A stretch of DNA of 64,000 nucleotides. Source: Nymphaea colorata. Taxonomy: Eukaryota > Streptophyta > Magnoliopsida > Nymphaeales > Nymphaeaceae. The DNA is taken from NCBI RefSeq assembly GCF_008831285.2, contig NC_045148.1, positions 6,577,001-6,641,000 of the forward strand, given 5' to 3'. Made by a program: the position numbers and the translations under genes. This document shows, piece by piece, positions 13,601 through 27,700 of this stretch (the stretch's first letter is position 1; each line of letters begins with the position of its first letter). The notes beneath the pieces were generated by a model. The model was not told the origin of the DNA. It ran no database searches and saw only the letters and a program-made list of their open reading frames with translations.

Positions 13601-14885
13601 AAATTTGCAAGATACACACTATTTCATGTTACATGTAACAAACTATGCTACAATTGTAAAGGGAACCAGAAAAAAGAAAGTATAATATCTCAGGAGATTG
13701 ACTAAATATTAATTTTGTAGGAGTATCAGGCTAAACATAATGACCAACTGCTTTCGATGTGGCAACTGATACCTACCCAGTTCTTGTGAGAAAGCATGCA
13801 GAGCCATTAATGTCTAGCATGTGGAAGTCACTGAAGTACATTTTACTCAAATCATTTTTAGTTAGCATCTGTAGCACTGGTGCAGCAAGAGGACCCTGCA
13901 TGACATAAATGAAGTGAACTGTCAAACAAGATTGCAAAGATAATATTTCTTACACCACAACACATGTCATCCATGCCCTAGAAATATCTAGCTCCAAATC
14001 TCAATTTCCTCAGGCACCAAACTTGAAATAAAAAATAGAAGAAAGAGAAGTATAACTGTATTATATAAGAAATTAGTCACATCCAGAGATGCACGAAGAC
14101 ATACAAAATCTACATGAAGTTCACAGAATTAAAGCAGGGATAGCTTAGCACGCAATATAATTGTGCCTTTTGAAGAGGAGAAAATTCTATGGCGTCAGCA
14201 ATTTGACTAGGAATCAGCAACAAAGACGATCTTAGGACTGAAGACAAACTTTTCAACAAATAAAGAATGTCTAGTTAGAAGCAAGAGCAAAGAGGAAAAG
14301 AGGAATGCTGCTGACCTGCAAAGCTAGAAGCGACCTCTCGTCATGGATATGCCAATTAACGTCCCCACCTTTTGACTTGAAAATTTTCATATGGGACTCT
14401 ATATGTGCTAGATCCTTGTCCCTACAGCCAGCATTCACAACCAAGTATATATGCTCATCTGTCACCTTAGTGATAACTGAATCATCGATTGCCCCACCCT
14501 TCTCATTGGTGAAGACTGTCAAAGTACCAGTTCCACGAGCAAGCCCAGCCACATCTGCAATTACAAGTTTTTCTAGAAATGGAATGCAATCCTTCCCATT
14601 GAGACTCAAGCCACACATATGTGAAACATCAAATAGTCCCCCATTAGTCCTGCAGTTAATGGTTGAATCCATAATGGAGTCTTTGTACTGAATTGGCATG
14701 CTCCACCCGGCAAAAGGGACCATCTTCCCGCCATGCTCAACATGGAAATCATGCAACACTGTCTTCTTTAGTTCGCCTTCTGTAGCAAAACCTCTTCTTG
14801 CCAGCTCTTCGAACTTTCCCTTCTTGCCGGCCTGAGATAACCGCCTTGTAATCGATTGCCCAAGTTGCCATAAACCTACCCTCAT
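10645..14885 (-). CDS. GDCST: Glycine cleavage system T-protein (aminomethyltransferase), mitochondrial
   Basis: The T-protein transfers the methylene unit from the aminomethyl-lipoyl arm of H-protein to tetrahydrofolate and releases ammonia. In leaves it is part of the photorespiratory glycine decarboxylase in the mitochondrial matrix. Three exons join in frame: 14885-14316, 13895-13777 and 11191-10645, giving 411 residues, as in other plants (about 408). The start ATG at 14885 gives [20 protein letters not shown], the expected basic presequence, with likely processing near RRGFATEG (residues 31-38). The frame is open further upstream but has no ATG there. [18 protein letters not shown] and GGLFDVSHM are present; the Asp at residue 86 fits the conserved folate/catalytic Asp of the family. 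The C-terminus is [13 protein letters not shown]. Intron 2 is about 2.6 kb. Nothing is broken. Confidence 0.97.
11192..13776 (-). other. Large intron 2 of the T-protein gene
   Basis: In gene orientation it runs from the donor GTAGGT after residue 229 to the acceptor ttccag before TYR-Thr-Gly-Glu-Asp. It is AT-rich. I see no convincing element or gene inside, only short open frames. Confidence 0.85.
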
Positions 14886-15118
14886 CTCTACTTGACAGAA
14901 AACGAGAATAATCAAGTCAAATCAATATGATGCAGATTCCAGAAGCTACTCGCCATATGCAGATTAAAGCAACAACAGCGTCTTATAGTTTTTCAAAATG
15001 CATGAAAGAGTAAGGACATCGCATTAGAAAACGATTAAGCTATATAAGTTCAGATCTGCAAATGGACCTCCTAAAAGCATGTAAGAGGGAGAGAGATAGA
15101 CAGAGCAGAGCAGCGCAG

Positions 15119-15161
<43 letters not shown>

Positions 15162-16399
15162 TTCCACTTTCTAGGAGAAAATTGTGTTAAACTCAATGAA
15201 ATAAAAATCAGCAAAAAAAAAAAAGACGTTATAAAAGGAATGCAATTGAATAGCAAGATGTGCCACGCATAGAAGCATGATCCTTGAACAGATTTGAAAC
15301 AATGCCACAATCAGATCGACGTTGATCAATGAGAAACCCCTCTAAAATTCAGAAAATGGGTGCTTACGTTCTAATACCACCGCTCCAACACTGTCGGTGG
15401 CACTAGACCAGAGAAAACATTGAAGAAATAAACTTTCTGAGACACCATGACGATGGTGAAAGACGCAAATAAATCAGATCAGTACATGTTCAAAACGTTA
15501 CACAAGCAAATTCTAGAGCAAGAGAAGGAGGTGCCGGCCTCTGCCATACCGCTGCCTTGGTTGTGATCAGCACTTCACCGACTTCACCTGGAAGGAGAAA
15601 AGGAAGAGAGGACAGGAATAAAGAAACCTTATGAAAGACGATGTGGGGAGGCGTAAGAAGTAAATAAAGAGGGAGAGGAAGGGTGGCACTGGGTGGCAGA
15701 GGATTCCCCTACCAAATCGAGAATAGATATAGTCATCGTTAGTGAGTGGCCATCTTGGTGGCTGTATTGGATTTGTCTCGTTTCTTTAGAAATGCTACTT
15801 GTATTTTCTTCATTAGGTTACTTCAGCACAGCACTTGTGAGTTACTGTCCGTCTTTCGATTTGTTTTTCCTTCTAACTTATCTCTACCGTATTGCCGATT
15901 GGCGTCTTCATGTGTTCCTTGTGACTCAAATTCATTCTTCATATTTGCGCATACAAAGCACACCCTAGTCATTTATTTAACATTGGAAAAATACTTATGC
16001 GCCATTATATCAACTCATTTTCTTTCTTTAGTTCCAAATCACTTGCATTATTTAATGCATTTAATGGAACAGCAATAAAAACAGTTCCCATAGAAAAGCG
16101 TAGCATGTATAGTGTCTATGGGTCAAGAATATATATAATATATAGGATCTTTAGATTTTTCTGGCCCCGAACAGCCGACGAACGTGCTTGCCCAAAGCAT
16201 TTAGGTGGCCATAGGGGTCAGACGAACAGGATTTCATATTATATATATATATATTATCACAAATTGATATACATATAAAATGGATATGCCACTTGTACAT
16301 ATACCCAGATGCAATGTATGGGGACGAGGGATGGGTATGTGTCCAACTTTGTTTGTCTCTTTTTTCCTCTCTTTTTATCCATATAACACAATTACATAC

Positions 16400-16402
<3 letters not shown>
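14886..16402. other. T-protein upstream region and intergenic DNA
   Basis: This holds the promoter and 5' UTR of the minus-strand T-protein gene. A compound GT/AG microsatellite at 15120-15160 reads as CT then CA in the gene's orientation. A 5' UTR intron is possible because tgtcaag, 7-13 bases before the ATG, could be an acceptor, but this cannot be settled from sequence. From about 15700 to 16400 I see nothing coding. Confidence 0.5.
15120..15160. repeat. Compound (GT)n(AG)n microsatellite
   Basis: A tgtgtgtg run passes directly into agagagag, about 230-270 bases upstream of the T-protein ATG. Confidence 0.95.

Positions 16403-16477
<75 letters not shown>
16403..16477. repeat. (AT)n microsatellite
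   Basis: About 75 bases of uninterrupted alternating A and T, just upstream of the LINE region. Confidence 0.97.
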
Positions 16478-16478
<1 letters not shown>

Positions 16479-16699
16479 TGAGAGTCTCACACTTAAAATG
16501 ATAGTTGATCTGAGCCGTTCCATTTTTAGATCCGATGGCTCAGATGATGTTTTTTAAAAATATTTTTTAATATCTTCTCTCTCCTTGATGCCTCTCTCCC
16601 TTCACGATTTTGTAAGTCCCTCCCTCCCTCACTCATCCACCAACACCGACGGCCGGCTCCCTCTCCTCCCCAAATATCCCGGTCCTATGCTTGTGTTAT

Positions 16700-19600
16700 C
16701 AAAAGATGGGTGGACATCTCCGCAGCCACCGCTCGATGTCGAGACATACACACAAATAAATCCTTCATTCTATGCAGTGTGTACCTTCACCTGGATGCTA
16801 TGAGAAGATATTATGAGCTAGTTAATCTGAATGAGTGGTTGAGGACACTAGACGAACTGATCAATGAGAGACTTCAATGCTACGAGGGATGGTGATGACA
16901 AAACAGGCAGAGCGCCAGATGGAGTTGTGAAACTCAGATGGAGTTGTGGAACTTTTAATGATTTCATCAACACTCTTGGTTTTTCGGTGATTCAGGATGA
17001 CATGAGAAGCTTCACATGGTGCAATAACAGGCTGGGTGACGCCTGCATTAAATGTAGGCTTGATTGGGCTGTGGTGAACCAGCAGTGGATTCAGAGTATG
17101 CACTTGCACCACCACCTCAAAGTGTTGCCGAGAACTACCTCGGGTCACAACCCCTGACTGTTGTGTATGGATGTCAGGGAAAGGAATTACTAGGGGAGTA
17201 AACTGCTCCACTGCAACCAACCATGCTGAGATTATGGATTTGGCTTTTAGGTTCTACGAAGATTTTTATTGGGCTGATCACTCTGACGGGGTGATGTTGG
17301 GAGGTCATATGGAGGGTCTACAATTTTCCAGTGAGGAAAACCTTTTCCTTAATAAACCTGTTACTGCAGATGAAATAAAGAAAGCTGTCTTTGAGGCGAG
17401 CAGTAATAGGGCTCCAGGCCTCGATGGTTTCACAAATGAGTTCTTCAAAACGTAGATGGATGTGACTAAAGCTATTAGTGACTTTTTCGAGACAAGGCGT
17501 TTGGTGAAAAAGCCGAATAGAGCTCATCTTGTTTTAATCCCTACATTTTTCGGAGCAGAAAACATAAGTGACTTTCGTCTCATTGCTCTATGCAATAGTG
17601 TTCTCAAGTTTATCACCAAGGTAATGGTAAACCGGATGAGGGATATCCTTGGGTGCCTCCTTGGGAAAGAACAAGGGGCCTTCCTCCTTTCTCAGTTGAT
17701 CCACGAGCAGGTCATTATTGCTCACAGCTGGCTAATAGTATGAAAAATCATGATGGAGCCTCTCTTATTTGAAGCTTGACCTTTCCAAGGCTTATGGCAG
17801 AGTAAATTGGTTGTTCTTGAAGAATGCTCTGGTTTGACTGGGTTTCTCGCATTGGTGATTGATAAGGGAATTATTTTGCCAGTTACAGAGGGTTACGTAC
17901 CCCCTTTGGTAATCAAGAAACTCAAGTTGGAAAAAGAGGAAGGCCACATCAAATGTCCTCGCCTTAGAGGCCTCCTTTATATGCCACCGGTCCTAGCTTA
18001 TGCTAACGATCTCATCCTCTTTTGCCGTCCCCAATGGGGTATGTCCAGCGTATTTTAGCCTTCTTAAAGGATATTGAAGATAGATCTGGTTTGTTGTGTT
18101 TGTGTATAAACAACAACAAGTCCTTCATTCACTCCTTTCCACACTAATGAGGTTGTATTAGGTGAACTGCAAAGAATTTTGAACTGGGAGACTAAGCCTC
18201 TTCCACTTACCTACCTTGGACTTCCTCTCTTCATTGGAAAGCTCACAGAAGACCTCTATAATCCTCTTCTTCAAAAGATCATGTTGAAGCTAAATGGGTG
18301 GTGCAGAAAGTTCATCTCTTATGCAGGCAGATTTTGCCTCATATGAGGGGTGCTCTACAGTCTTTTTCATTATTGGGCAAAGGCTTTTCAGATACCATCT
18401 GGGATTATAAGGAAGACAAATAGACCGTTGAGCAACTTTCTATAGGGAGATTCAGGGTCAGATTGCCACTGCCATCTCATGAATTGGGAGGCTCTATGTT
18501 TGCTGTATGAGAGGGGGGCGACAACATGTAAGACATTATAATCACTAACCGACTTTCATGATTCAGTGAGCGATTAAAGCCTCTACGAACAGTTCGCCTT
18601 GGGCATCCTTAGTTCACAACAAATATCTGTCCACTGGCAGCCTTTGGACGTCCAATCCCAATGGAAAACACTAAGTGGCTTGGAAAGATGTACCATGGGA
18701 TTTGGAGGAAGTCAGTCATCTGATTTACTGGAAGCTAGGGGATGGTGAGAAGATCTGTTTCTGGCATGACCATTTGGGGTGAGGTATCATTAAATTTCTT
18801 CTCTCAGGGAAAGATTTTGGAAGAATGGGAAATCTTTTGCAACTCACTGTCTAGAAGACTCCTTTAGTTCGTCACCAGGTAGTGGAAGGAACTACCTCCC
18901 CTTGGATCCATCATCTGTTCATAGCTTATATATCTCACAAGGTGCCGATTCCCTCACCTGGGGTGAGAATAGTGCCACCTCGTTAACTAGCAAAGATATC
19001 TATGAGCAGATTAGATCGAAGAGACCGGAAGACAGCTGCAGAAATAATATTTGGAAGAGCTTGGCACCTCCTAGCATAAATTGGTTCCTTTTCTTGACCT
19101 TGGAAAGCCGGCTGTTGACTGCCCAACTTGGGAACCATTGTGTCCTTTGCGAAAAGGATGAATTTTTACTCAATCCTGTTTCGCCGCCCAAATATAGATG
19201 CTTTTTAACATAAAGTTTGACAGACCTGTTTACAATCACCTTGACCTAAAAGGGAGGTTTTTAAAGCGGACATCTACTGCTTTTCGGAGAAGATGGCTAT
19301 TCGGTTTTTGGTAGAGTTATTGCCTCTCTCATTGTAGGTAAAGTGTGGAGAATCAGAAACTAGATTATACATGGGGAGAAAAGACCCCACGTCCAACACT
19401 GCTGTGATACTTGTGTGTGGGAGGACCCTTGCCTTTTGGGTGAAACTCACGCTGGTCAGTCTGAACATAGAATAGATATCCAACTCTAGCTACCCACTTT
19501 TATCATCCCGGGGCCTATGCCAAACATGACTGCTATCAATTTTATGGTTCAAATGGCCAGCATTAGGAATAGAACAGGTCTGAAATTTGCTTTCTCCATT

Positions 19601-19970
19601 TTAAGTCATGAAGGTGAAGTTATCAAGTGTGGACTCACACACAACTCGGTGAGACATCCTCGGATCGAGCTGCAGCTTGTAGAAGACACTATTATGATGG
19701 TACCTAACCTCCATGGGAAGATCACATTGCTACTTAGCTCCAGAACTTGGAAGGATAACCTCAAGTATCAGATTCGGAAGCCGAATAATGCAATGTATAG
19801 AAACTCCATTTTGCACACTTGGTCACAGTTTTTTATTATGTTCGATTGTAACCCTGCTGCGAATGTGGTAGCTCTTGTCCTTCGCCCATACACCTGTGAT
19901 GCATGGCAGTTTTGGGACGCCCTTCTTGTTTGCTAGAAAAACCTCCTACCACCATGATTTTGTAAGAATT
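16700..19970 (+). mobile_element. Degenerate LINE (L1-type non-LTR retrotransposon), 5'-truncated
   Basis: Three parts of a plant LINE polyprotein appear in order but are broken by stops and frameshifts. (1) An endonuclease C-terminal half from about 16740, with SFILCSVY, then MRDFNATRDGDDKTG and SFTWCNNR followed by RLDWAVVN. A frame slip lies between the first two, near 16860. (2) Reverse transcriptase from about 17230, with ASSNRAPGLDGFTNEFF, then a TAG, then FRLIALCNSVLKFITKVMVNR, LDLSKAYGRVNW, and YANDLILF in place of the FADD-type box, then PLTYLGLPLF. (3) A zinc-binding tail at about 18950-19170 with IWKSLAPPSINWFLF and CVLC. The segment 19517-19939 may be a remnant of an RNase H domain; that part is a guess. 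The YADD-equivalent now has Asn in place of one catalytic Asp, so the copy is dead. Confidence 0.85.
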
Positions 19971-21724
19971 AAAGTTCCTAAATTTTGACAAGGTTGAAAT
20001 ATCATTTTTTAAAATTTACATGTTTTATTTTTTTGTTAATAAATGATGGGGTCATTCTCCCAACGTTTGCATCTGAAGTTGGTCCCACCGCAGAACATGC
20101 CAGCAAATAAAGTCGGCCCATATATGGGAGAGAGGTCGCCTTGTATAATGGACATGGGCTCAGTTTAGAGTCAGTTCACAGAAGGGGCCTAGACGCCAGA
20201 CCTTATTTAGGACTTCAATGGGTTCGTTGAATCAGATTTGGATTTATATTCCAAGATCCAATGTGCGTTATGATGATACAATAATGCCACATTTTACAAA
20301 GCCACATAAAACGGGGACTATTTTGCACTATATAGGCCACTTTTACATGAAACATTTTCTAACTAAGTACCCATTTTTTGTTTTAACTGGGAAAAAATGG
20401 GTATTCACTATAATAATAAAAACTACGATTATTTGCAAAACTACATAACTTTTACAACGTCATGCGATCTCAATGGATTTCCCTCTAATCTCAGATCCAA
20501 GGCTATCAAGCATAGCTTAAATGGATTTCATCGCACGATAGCCTAAATGGATTTAACCAAATGCAGGGCAAGGTTGCAGAAAGCCTATCTTGGACCAGAT
20601 CATGGTATTAACACAAGCCCGACCTAAACTCAGCACCAAAACAATGAAACTGAGATCAGCTTAGCTGGGTACTGCACTGGCGGGTTGGGACTGTTAATGG
20701 CTAAAGATCTGATTAAGGAGGATTATTCCTGCAATTTGGATTACCTAATAAATTTAATAAGTAAACATTTTTATGCTAGTTTCAATTAGAATTTGGATTA
20801 CAATAAGAAAAACTTTTCATGTAAACAAACAGATATGAACCTTTTGTCTTTTGTTTTGATAGTCATCCACATTTCTTGAAGCCGGTCAGGTGGGTGGGTT
20901 CTAATTGCCTGAGAGAACCTGCTGATCGCAATTTAGGTCCAGGCCCAGTTCAAACCCGGCCCTTGGGCAGACCATTGACCACGTAGTGGGTAATTTACAG
21001 GGTCCATCAATGGCAGGAGTACGATTCAATTGAAGATAACCACAATTACACTTCACAGTTGTTGACATTTTTTTGCCAATACACACGGATTTGATCACAC
21101 CCTTAAATTAACAATCAAATTGGAGATTTCAAATTCTCAAAAATACATAAAAATAAGCTGAAGCAAATAACAATATAAATTTCAATTAGAAACACCATCA
21201 AATAATGTTCATCAGGCACAACTACAGCCATCAAAAGGCTAACATGGATACACAATATTACCATTGCATGCGCTTCATCTGCAGAACTCTGTGATGAACA
21301 CTGCGACTAGAAAAACTTGGTCAATGTATCTCCAGATGTGCACCCAGAATATCACTGCTCCAAAGATGGTTCCCCTGAACATCTTCAGATGCCAAATGCA
21401 ATGCAGCAATTTAAAGAAGAGACTACCTTGTGCCCGCTTCCTTATGTTCCGAGGACAGAAGATAGGACAGACATGAACCTGATGTCAAAAACAAGCCACA
21501 AAGCACTTTGCAGCCTTTTACTTCCTGCGGATGTAGACAAAACTTGACAAGGAACTCAACAAGAGCCAATTTTATATATTGAGTCATTTTAGCTGAATGG
21601 CACTACATTTTCACAGCTTGAATAGGTCAAAAACCTCTGCGCTTCTTCAATTTTCATATAATGCAGTATAAAATTGACAATAATTGCGAATATAGCAAGA
21701 GAATGCAAATTCATAAAAGAATTA
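19971..21724. other. Intergenic DNA downstream of UTP6
   Basis: No gene is recognised. The last few hundred bases (about 21400-21724) probably include the 3' UTR of the minus-strand UTP6 gene. A degenerate repeat of aaatggattt occurs near 20460-20570. Confidence 0.5.
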
Positions 21725-24700
21725 TCAAGTTCTACATGTAACCAACAGTTCTGCCTCATTTTTTAGTATCTTTCTTGCTCGCCAAAAGATTGCACTAGCT
21801 TCGCTAGATGTTCCAATCTGTGAAAACCACCACCAGGTCCATCTGTTAAAACACACCCAAAATAATAATTTTTAACAAAATAGTAACTTCATTTCCATGT
21901 AAAAGAACAGACCTTTAGCTCAAAAGAATAGTAGTTCCGCCACAGTTCTATATTTTCTCCATAGAAGCCAAGTGCAGATTCAAACAAATTCCGCACATTA
22001 GCAAGAGCTTCAGCGTCACCAACATATGCAAAATTTGACTCTATCTCGATGCACTGCTTATATGTTGCAAGGCTTGGATGAGGTAAAGCAAGAATTCTGC
22101 AGTAGAAGGTTCCACAAAATGAGTTGCATACAAGATTAACTGCAGCATGTGTTTCACAACTTAACCAAACAATTATTTATTGTAATTGAAAATATTAATC
22201 ATAGTTAATCACTCTCAATTGCTGCTAAATTTATGTTAACAAACTTAAAAAACCAAATGATTTCACACTACACCAGGAATTTACAGACTGCAGCTAGATA
22301 ATTCGTAAGTAGCATATCGGATTCTTCTTGCATTTCACTTAAATTGACGTAATCATGTATATTCATCAAGCAGATCCAATTCTTAAAATTTCTCTCAGAA
22401 AGAACAACTAAGAATATAAAGCTCTTAAATATGCAAAGTACCTTCTCACAAGAACATAGCATAAAACCTTCTATAACAAACTGGAACACTGAACTTTGAG
22501 TAAAGTTCCAAATCCAACCATTGACATAATCATGTATATTTCATCAAGCAGATCCAATTCGTAAAGTTTCTATCAGAAAGCTCTTAAATATGCATAGCAC
22601 CTGCTTACAGGAACACAGCATAAAACCTTTTATAACAAACTTAATAGTGAATACAAACTTTGAGTAAAGTTCCAAATCCAGCCATTCATCTGAAGTTCGT
22701 CCAAACACATTGAATAATGTGGTCAAGGATGCCAGTATGGCACTTGTATGAAGACATAATTTTTGACATCAACCAGCCAACACCTAACTTAATGAATCAA
22801 ATAAAGAGATACAAGGGGAAGCAAGATTTATCTACTTGTCTCTAGTAGTAAATACTTGTTACATCCATATAAAGACATGAAACATTAACATACCTCTTAT
22901 ATGTTTCTCTAAAATGATGAGTACCACTTGTCTGAAGAACTGAATCAAGTATGGTGGAAGAAATCACACCCGTGCTGTCGACGCTACCACCAGCAGCCAG
23001 TTGCGCCAAGAATGTCTGGACCAGCTTGTCAAAGTAACTTTTTTCAATCGACAAATATTTGAAACCCTGAAAGGTCCACAAATATTTTAACTGCATCTCC
23101 AAGTTGATAATAGCAAAATAACAAATATTTAATTGACATCACATAAGGTCTTCTTCTTAACCTTGTTGAGCACAAGATCTCCCAAACTGTTACTCTATAC
23201 ATGATAGGCCAATGAAAGCTTATAGAAAGTTTTTCAGATCATTCAAGAGCATAAACATGTAACTAGGCAGGCGGAATGACCAATACAATACTGACCCTCC
23301 AAGCTTTACTGGATATACTGATAAGAAAACACATGTTCAACAAATGTTTCTTAGTCTTCTCAACAAATTTTAGTAGTTAACTAGAAAATCCAATATTTTC
23401 CAGCCTTGATGAACACAGGTTGGTAGTGAGTGACTAATACAAAGCTGACCCTGAAAGCTCTACTTTATCAATTAATGAAACAACTACATGTTTAACATAT
23501 ATGTTTCAGGGTCATCTCAGCAAATTTTAGTGGTAAACTAGTAAGTCTTTATTTTCTAGCCTTGATGAAGACAGTTCAGATTTTTAACACGGATATGGCC
23601 ACGTGGCCTGTGAGGGGTAAGGAATGAAGGAGCTAAACAAAACAAATTCTGCGTACAAACAAATTCAGAGCACAAGCAAGCTCGGGTTTGGCTCATTGCC
23701 TGCTGGAAATAGCTAAGTTTGAGGTGCTTTTTAAGGTAAACAAGTGAAATCACAGAACCTGAAAATGAACTGTTTGGTTTTCCAGCGTGTTTCCCAGCCC
23801 TATTTAATGCCATCAAGAATGTAACAAACTTAATAATGTCTATTGAAGATCATGAAACCTACAAATGGATGGAGTTATGTACAATGACTTAATCATGCCT
23901 TTTTTATGAAATGAGGGTTTTATCTCTCTGAGATACACAGATGAGTGGGCATTCAAAACTAATAATCTGAAAAGGCAAATGATATCTTAAATGTGCAAAA
24001 CTTGAGAATCAAGAGCTTCGTGGTAAACAAAATGGGCCTAGATATCCCTCAACTGAAGCTTAAAAGCCTAGCCACCTAGGCAGCCCAAACAAAGAAAAGC
24101 TATTTTTAATTTTAACTCTAAACATATTGACTAAGGTGGAGGAGCTTTTTCTTCCTCCTTCCTCTCAATCTGGATTGCCCCATCACTAGAACCCAAGTCC
24201 TGCCTAGCGCTTGCAACCACATAGATCCTTAGGTTGTTATGAGTAACAAACATTGGATGAAAATTAATATATGCATAATAATGGTAATTCAAGCGAATGA
24301 AAAATAAAAGCAGCAACAACACAGATGTGAAAGAAAGGCATGAAGTTATGTCAAAAGAACATTAAGAAAGTGTTGGGCTTAACTGGGTACAAGACAAGTT
24401 TCTGAGTTGATCCCTATCCTTTGACTTTTAACACTGTTTGTGCCATGCACACTCGAGAACATAACAGACACTTGTTTAACTATTAAAATGGTGTTTATGC
24501 AAAAAGCACTGGTACTATACAAATGCAAAATATTGAACGATTTTCCATGAAAAATTTCCATACACTACATAATCTTCAGTTCGAGAAATGCTGAAAAAGA
24601 ATATACTAGAAACACCTATACCCTGACATGGGTTGTGTTTAAGCATAAAACATAATTGGATGCAACACAAAATCAGATCAAAAGAAGAGACACAGGTATT

Positions 24701-27700
24701 GAGTATACATAGATCCAAGTTTCTCTCGGAGCACATTAAAGCAGATTTTATTTTCTTGTGAAATATAGAACAAACTTCTATTAACATTACCAACAGCAGA
24801 AATATTCTGCTAGTACAAAAAATAGAGCTTTTTTGAAAATTATGTAGACCAAACATTTTAATGTCAAGGTCAAGTTTTCAACAGGAATAACCTTACAATG
24901 AGATATGAAGATCAAACATGAAAAGAGATACTTATACTGCATTCATAATTAAATTAAAGTTATTAAAGATAAATCAAATACAAATTAAACCATAAAATAA
25001 ACTTCCTCAAATAAAATGGATCTCCCAGTTAACGGAAGAGGAATGGACAGAAATTCATACCATCAGCCACAAGCTTTCAGCCTCTGAAATTGTTCCTTCT
25101 GTCAGAATGCCACATAAGAGATCATACATAGACTGTAATTCATCCTTAGAAATTGATGCAGAGCTAGACATAGCATATTTTATCTCTATTGTAAATCTTA
25201 AAATAGATAAACAAGTCGAATTGGGTACTGCTCTGCAAAGTTTTGAAATCAATTTCCTTCCTTCCTCTAGCCTTCCGACTTTGAGATGTAAAGAGACATA
25301 ATGCTTTGCAAGATCTTCAGTTATACAGTCGGAGGAACAAGCTCTTTCATAAACTCTTAATAAATTTGGAACAAACTCCATAACATCAAAAGGGATGCCG
25401 TTAAAATACAAATTCTCTGATTCTTCTTCTTCAGGTGCAATTATATTGGACCAGAACCTTGCATATAGTGAGAACATCTTCGCAGAAGGAACAACAGATA
25501 AAGCTTCCTCATAAACCTAGTCACAGGGACAATGGATAAGCAGAAAGCCATAAATTACAACAAAAAATAAAGTAGAATATACAATTCTTTCCTATAGAAT
25601 CACTAACTGCTACCTTCTAGAGCTTTCTTCCACGATCACAAACTAATAGTACACCAAAATCTGACATCAGAGGCTATCAACTGATACTGACAATTTCATT
25701 TTCTATTGGGGTACAAGAGAAGATGATCTTAAGTACTTATCCTATTTGTCGATTTGTCACACTCATATATGAAATTCATGATGAAACTGATTTTTTTCAT
25801 TTAACAATACATAACATATATAAATAATATGTTCCACATAATAAACGAATGCATAATGCACTTGTATATATCATGACCACCATGCTAACTGTTATATTAT
25901 TTTTGAACAAGCAACAGAGACAGAATTCAAATTTTCCTCCATGTTACTATCAGATAAAACAAACAGTGACAATGAAACACCAATAAGGTACCAAAGCTGG
26001 AGAATATTGCTCAATGAATAAATCAATTTGAGGACAAAATCAGTATACTAGACTTGAAAAGTAATGCAAACAAATGATACAGACATCGTCAATTTTTTTT
26101 TCCAGGACAAGGGAAAGCTCAGTTGTCATAGACCACAGCCAGATCTCCGAAATAGATCCATCACTTGTTAATGAAACGAAATAGTTGCAAGAAACATGCA
26201 GAAATACCTCCTCAGCTTTCTTCAACTGAGAAAGAAATGCATTGCCTGAATTATCCATTTTTCCATCTTTTGATACCATCATCCTAGCAAGCCAATCCCA
26301 GTAATTCTCTTCTCTTGAAAACCTTTCATGCATCTTTCCCATAATCTCTTTCTTTATTTCATCATGCAACAATAGATCCGCAGCATCTAAAATCTCCAGA
26401 AACCTTTTATGTAAACTCATGCTAGACACAGTAGCTTCAATAGCTTCATTATAAATTGCTCGAAACAATTCAGAGCCATGAGTTTGAAGAACATGCAGTT
26501 CATTGTCCGAGTTGAGTTCCTTGCCATCTATATTTGCAGGAGCCAACTTTTCATCATTCAGAGGCACAAATAGATCTTCATTTTCATCTTTCCAGGTCTT
26601 TTGATCATCACCTCCAACTTTTCCAATAACACCTTGATCTTTGACAAGAGCAATTTTTCTGGCTTTTAGTTTATTAAGGTATGTAAGCTCCATTCTCAGA
26701 TATTCAACCCATAGATCTTCTGATTGTGGGCAAGCTCTCAGTCCACTTTGCATTAAAGCACGAGCAGCAGGTACATTTAAATTGTGATCAAATTCCCAAG
26801 ATGCAGCATAAATCCAAAGGCCAGGGACATTCGGATGAAAACGAAGTGCTTCAGCAAGGGCCTGAGACATTTTAAGAATAGATTCAGAACTCTCAGAAAG
26901 AACATGAAAAGTACAGATTTAGACAACAAAAGGCTGCTGCAGTTCGCTGCATGCAAAAATACATGGATATCTATAGGCACATAATGTATCATGCTACAAA
27001 TCTAGGAAATTACAAATATATAACCCATAATGGAAGTTTGACTGCTACTAGCTTCCCTAAGTCCTAATATAAAGAACACAAATATAGAACAAAAGAGACC
27101 AACATTAAAAAAGCATCCAAAGCAATACCAGATAATAAGCTGGAAATCGATATTTAAGCAGATAATATAAAAGGTTTGGTCATCTAATGCTTCTAAATCT
27201 CCTTTGTATCAATTGCAGCAGGTAGGCTGTGTAATTGTTATGCAGTTGAGAATGTGTGTTTTTCTCTTTTATGTGTATGTAAACAGCCCATATATAGATT
27301 AGAAGGTATCAGAGCCCTGAAGGCAGCTGACTTTGCATGTGCACCTAAAAATTACCAGCTAATATATCACAAATTTGCTAATTTAGATCACATTTGAAGT
27401 GGTCTGTACACATGATACGCCACAAATACAAGGACATACCAATACACCTGTTTCTATCAAGCTTCTGGGGAGCCCTCCATCTCAGATTGGAAGAGGGGCG
27501 GTAGGGGAGGGGGAGTTTGGGAAGGGTCAGATCATAGTTAAAGTTGATCCTACAAATGCTCTTCTACAAAGTGAAATGACTGGATGAATTCAGAATAACC
27601 ATCCAAATGGATAATAAGAAAGCAACCAGTGGGGGAAAGCTCATATTTTTGTCAAGCAGATAAAAAGACAAGCTCAAACAAATGTCTCAACTTTCAACTT

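Noticed and set aside
14883-14915. Upstream start of the T-protein (ten extra residues before MRVGLWQ)
   Set aside because: The upstream codon is TTG. The ATG at 14885 gives the standard plant presequence.
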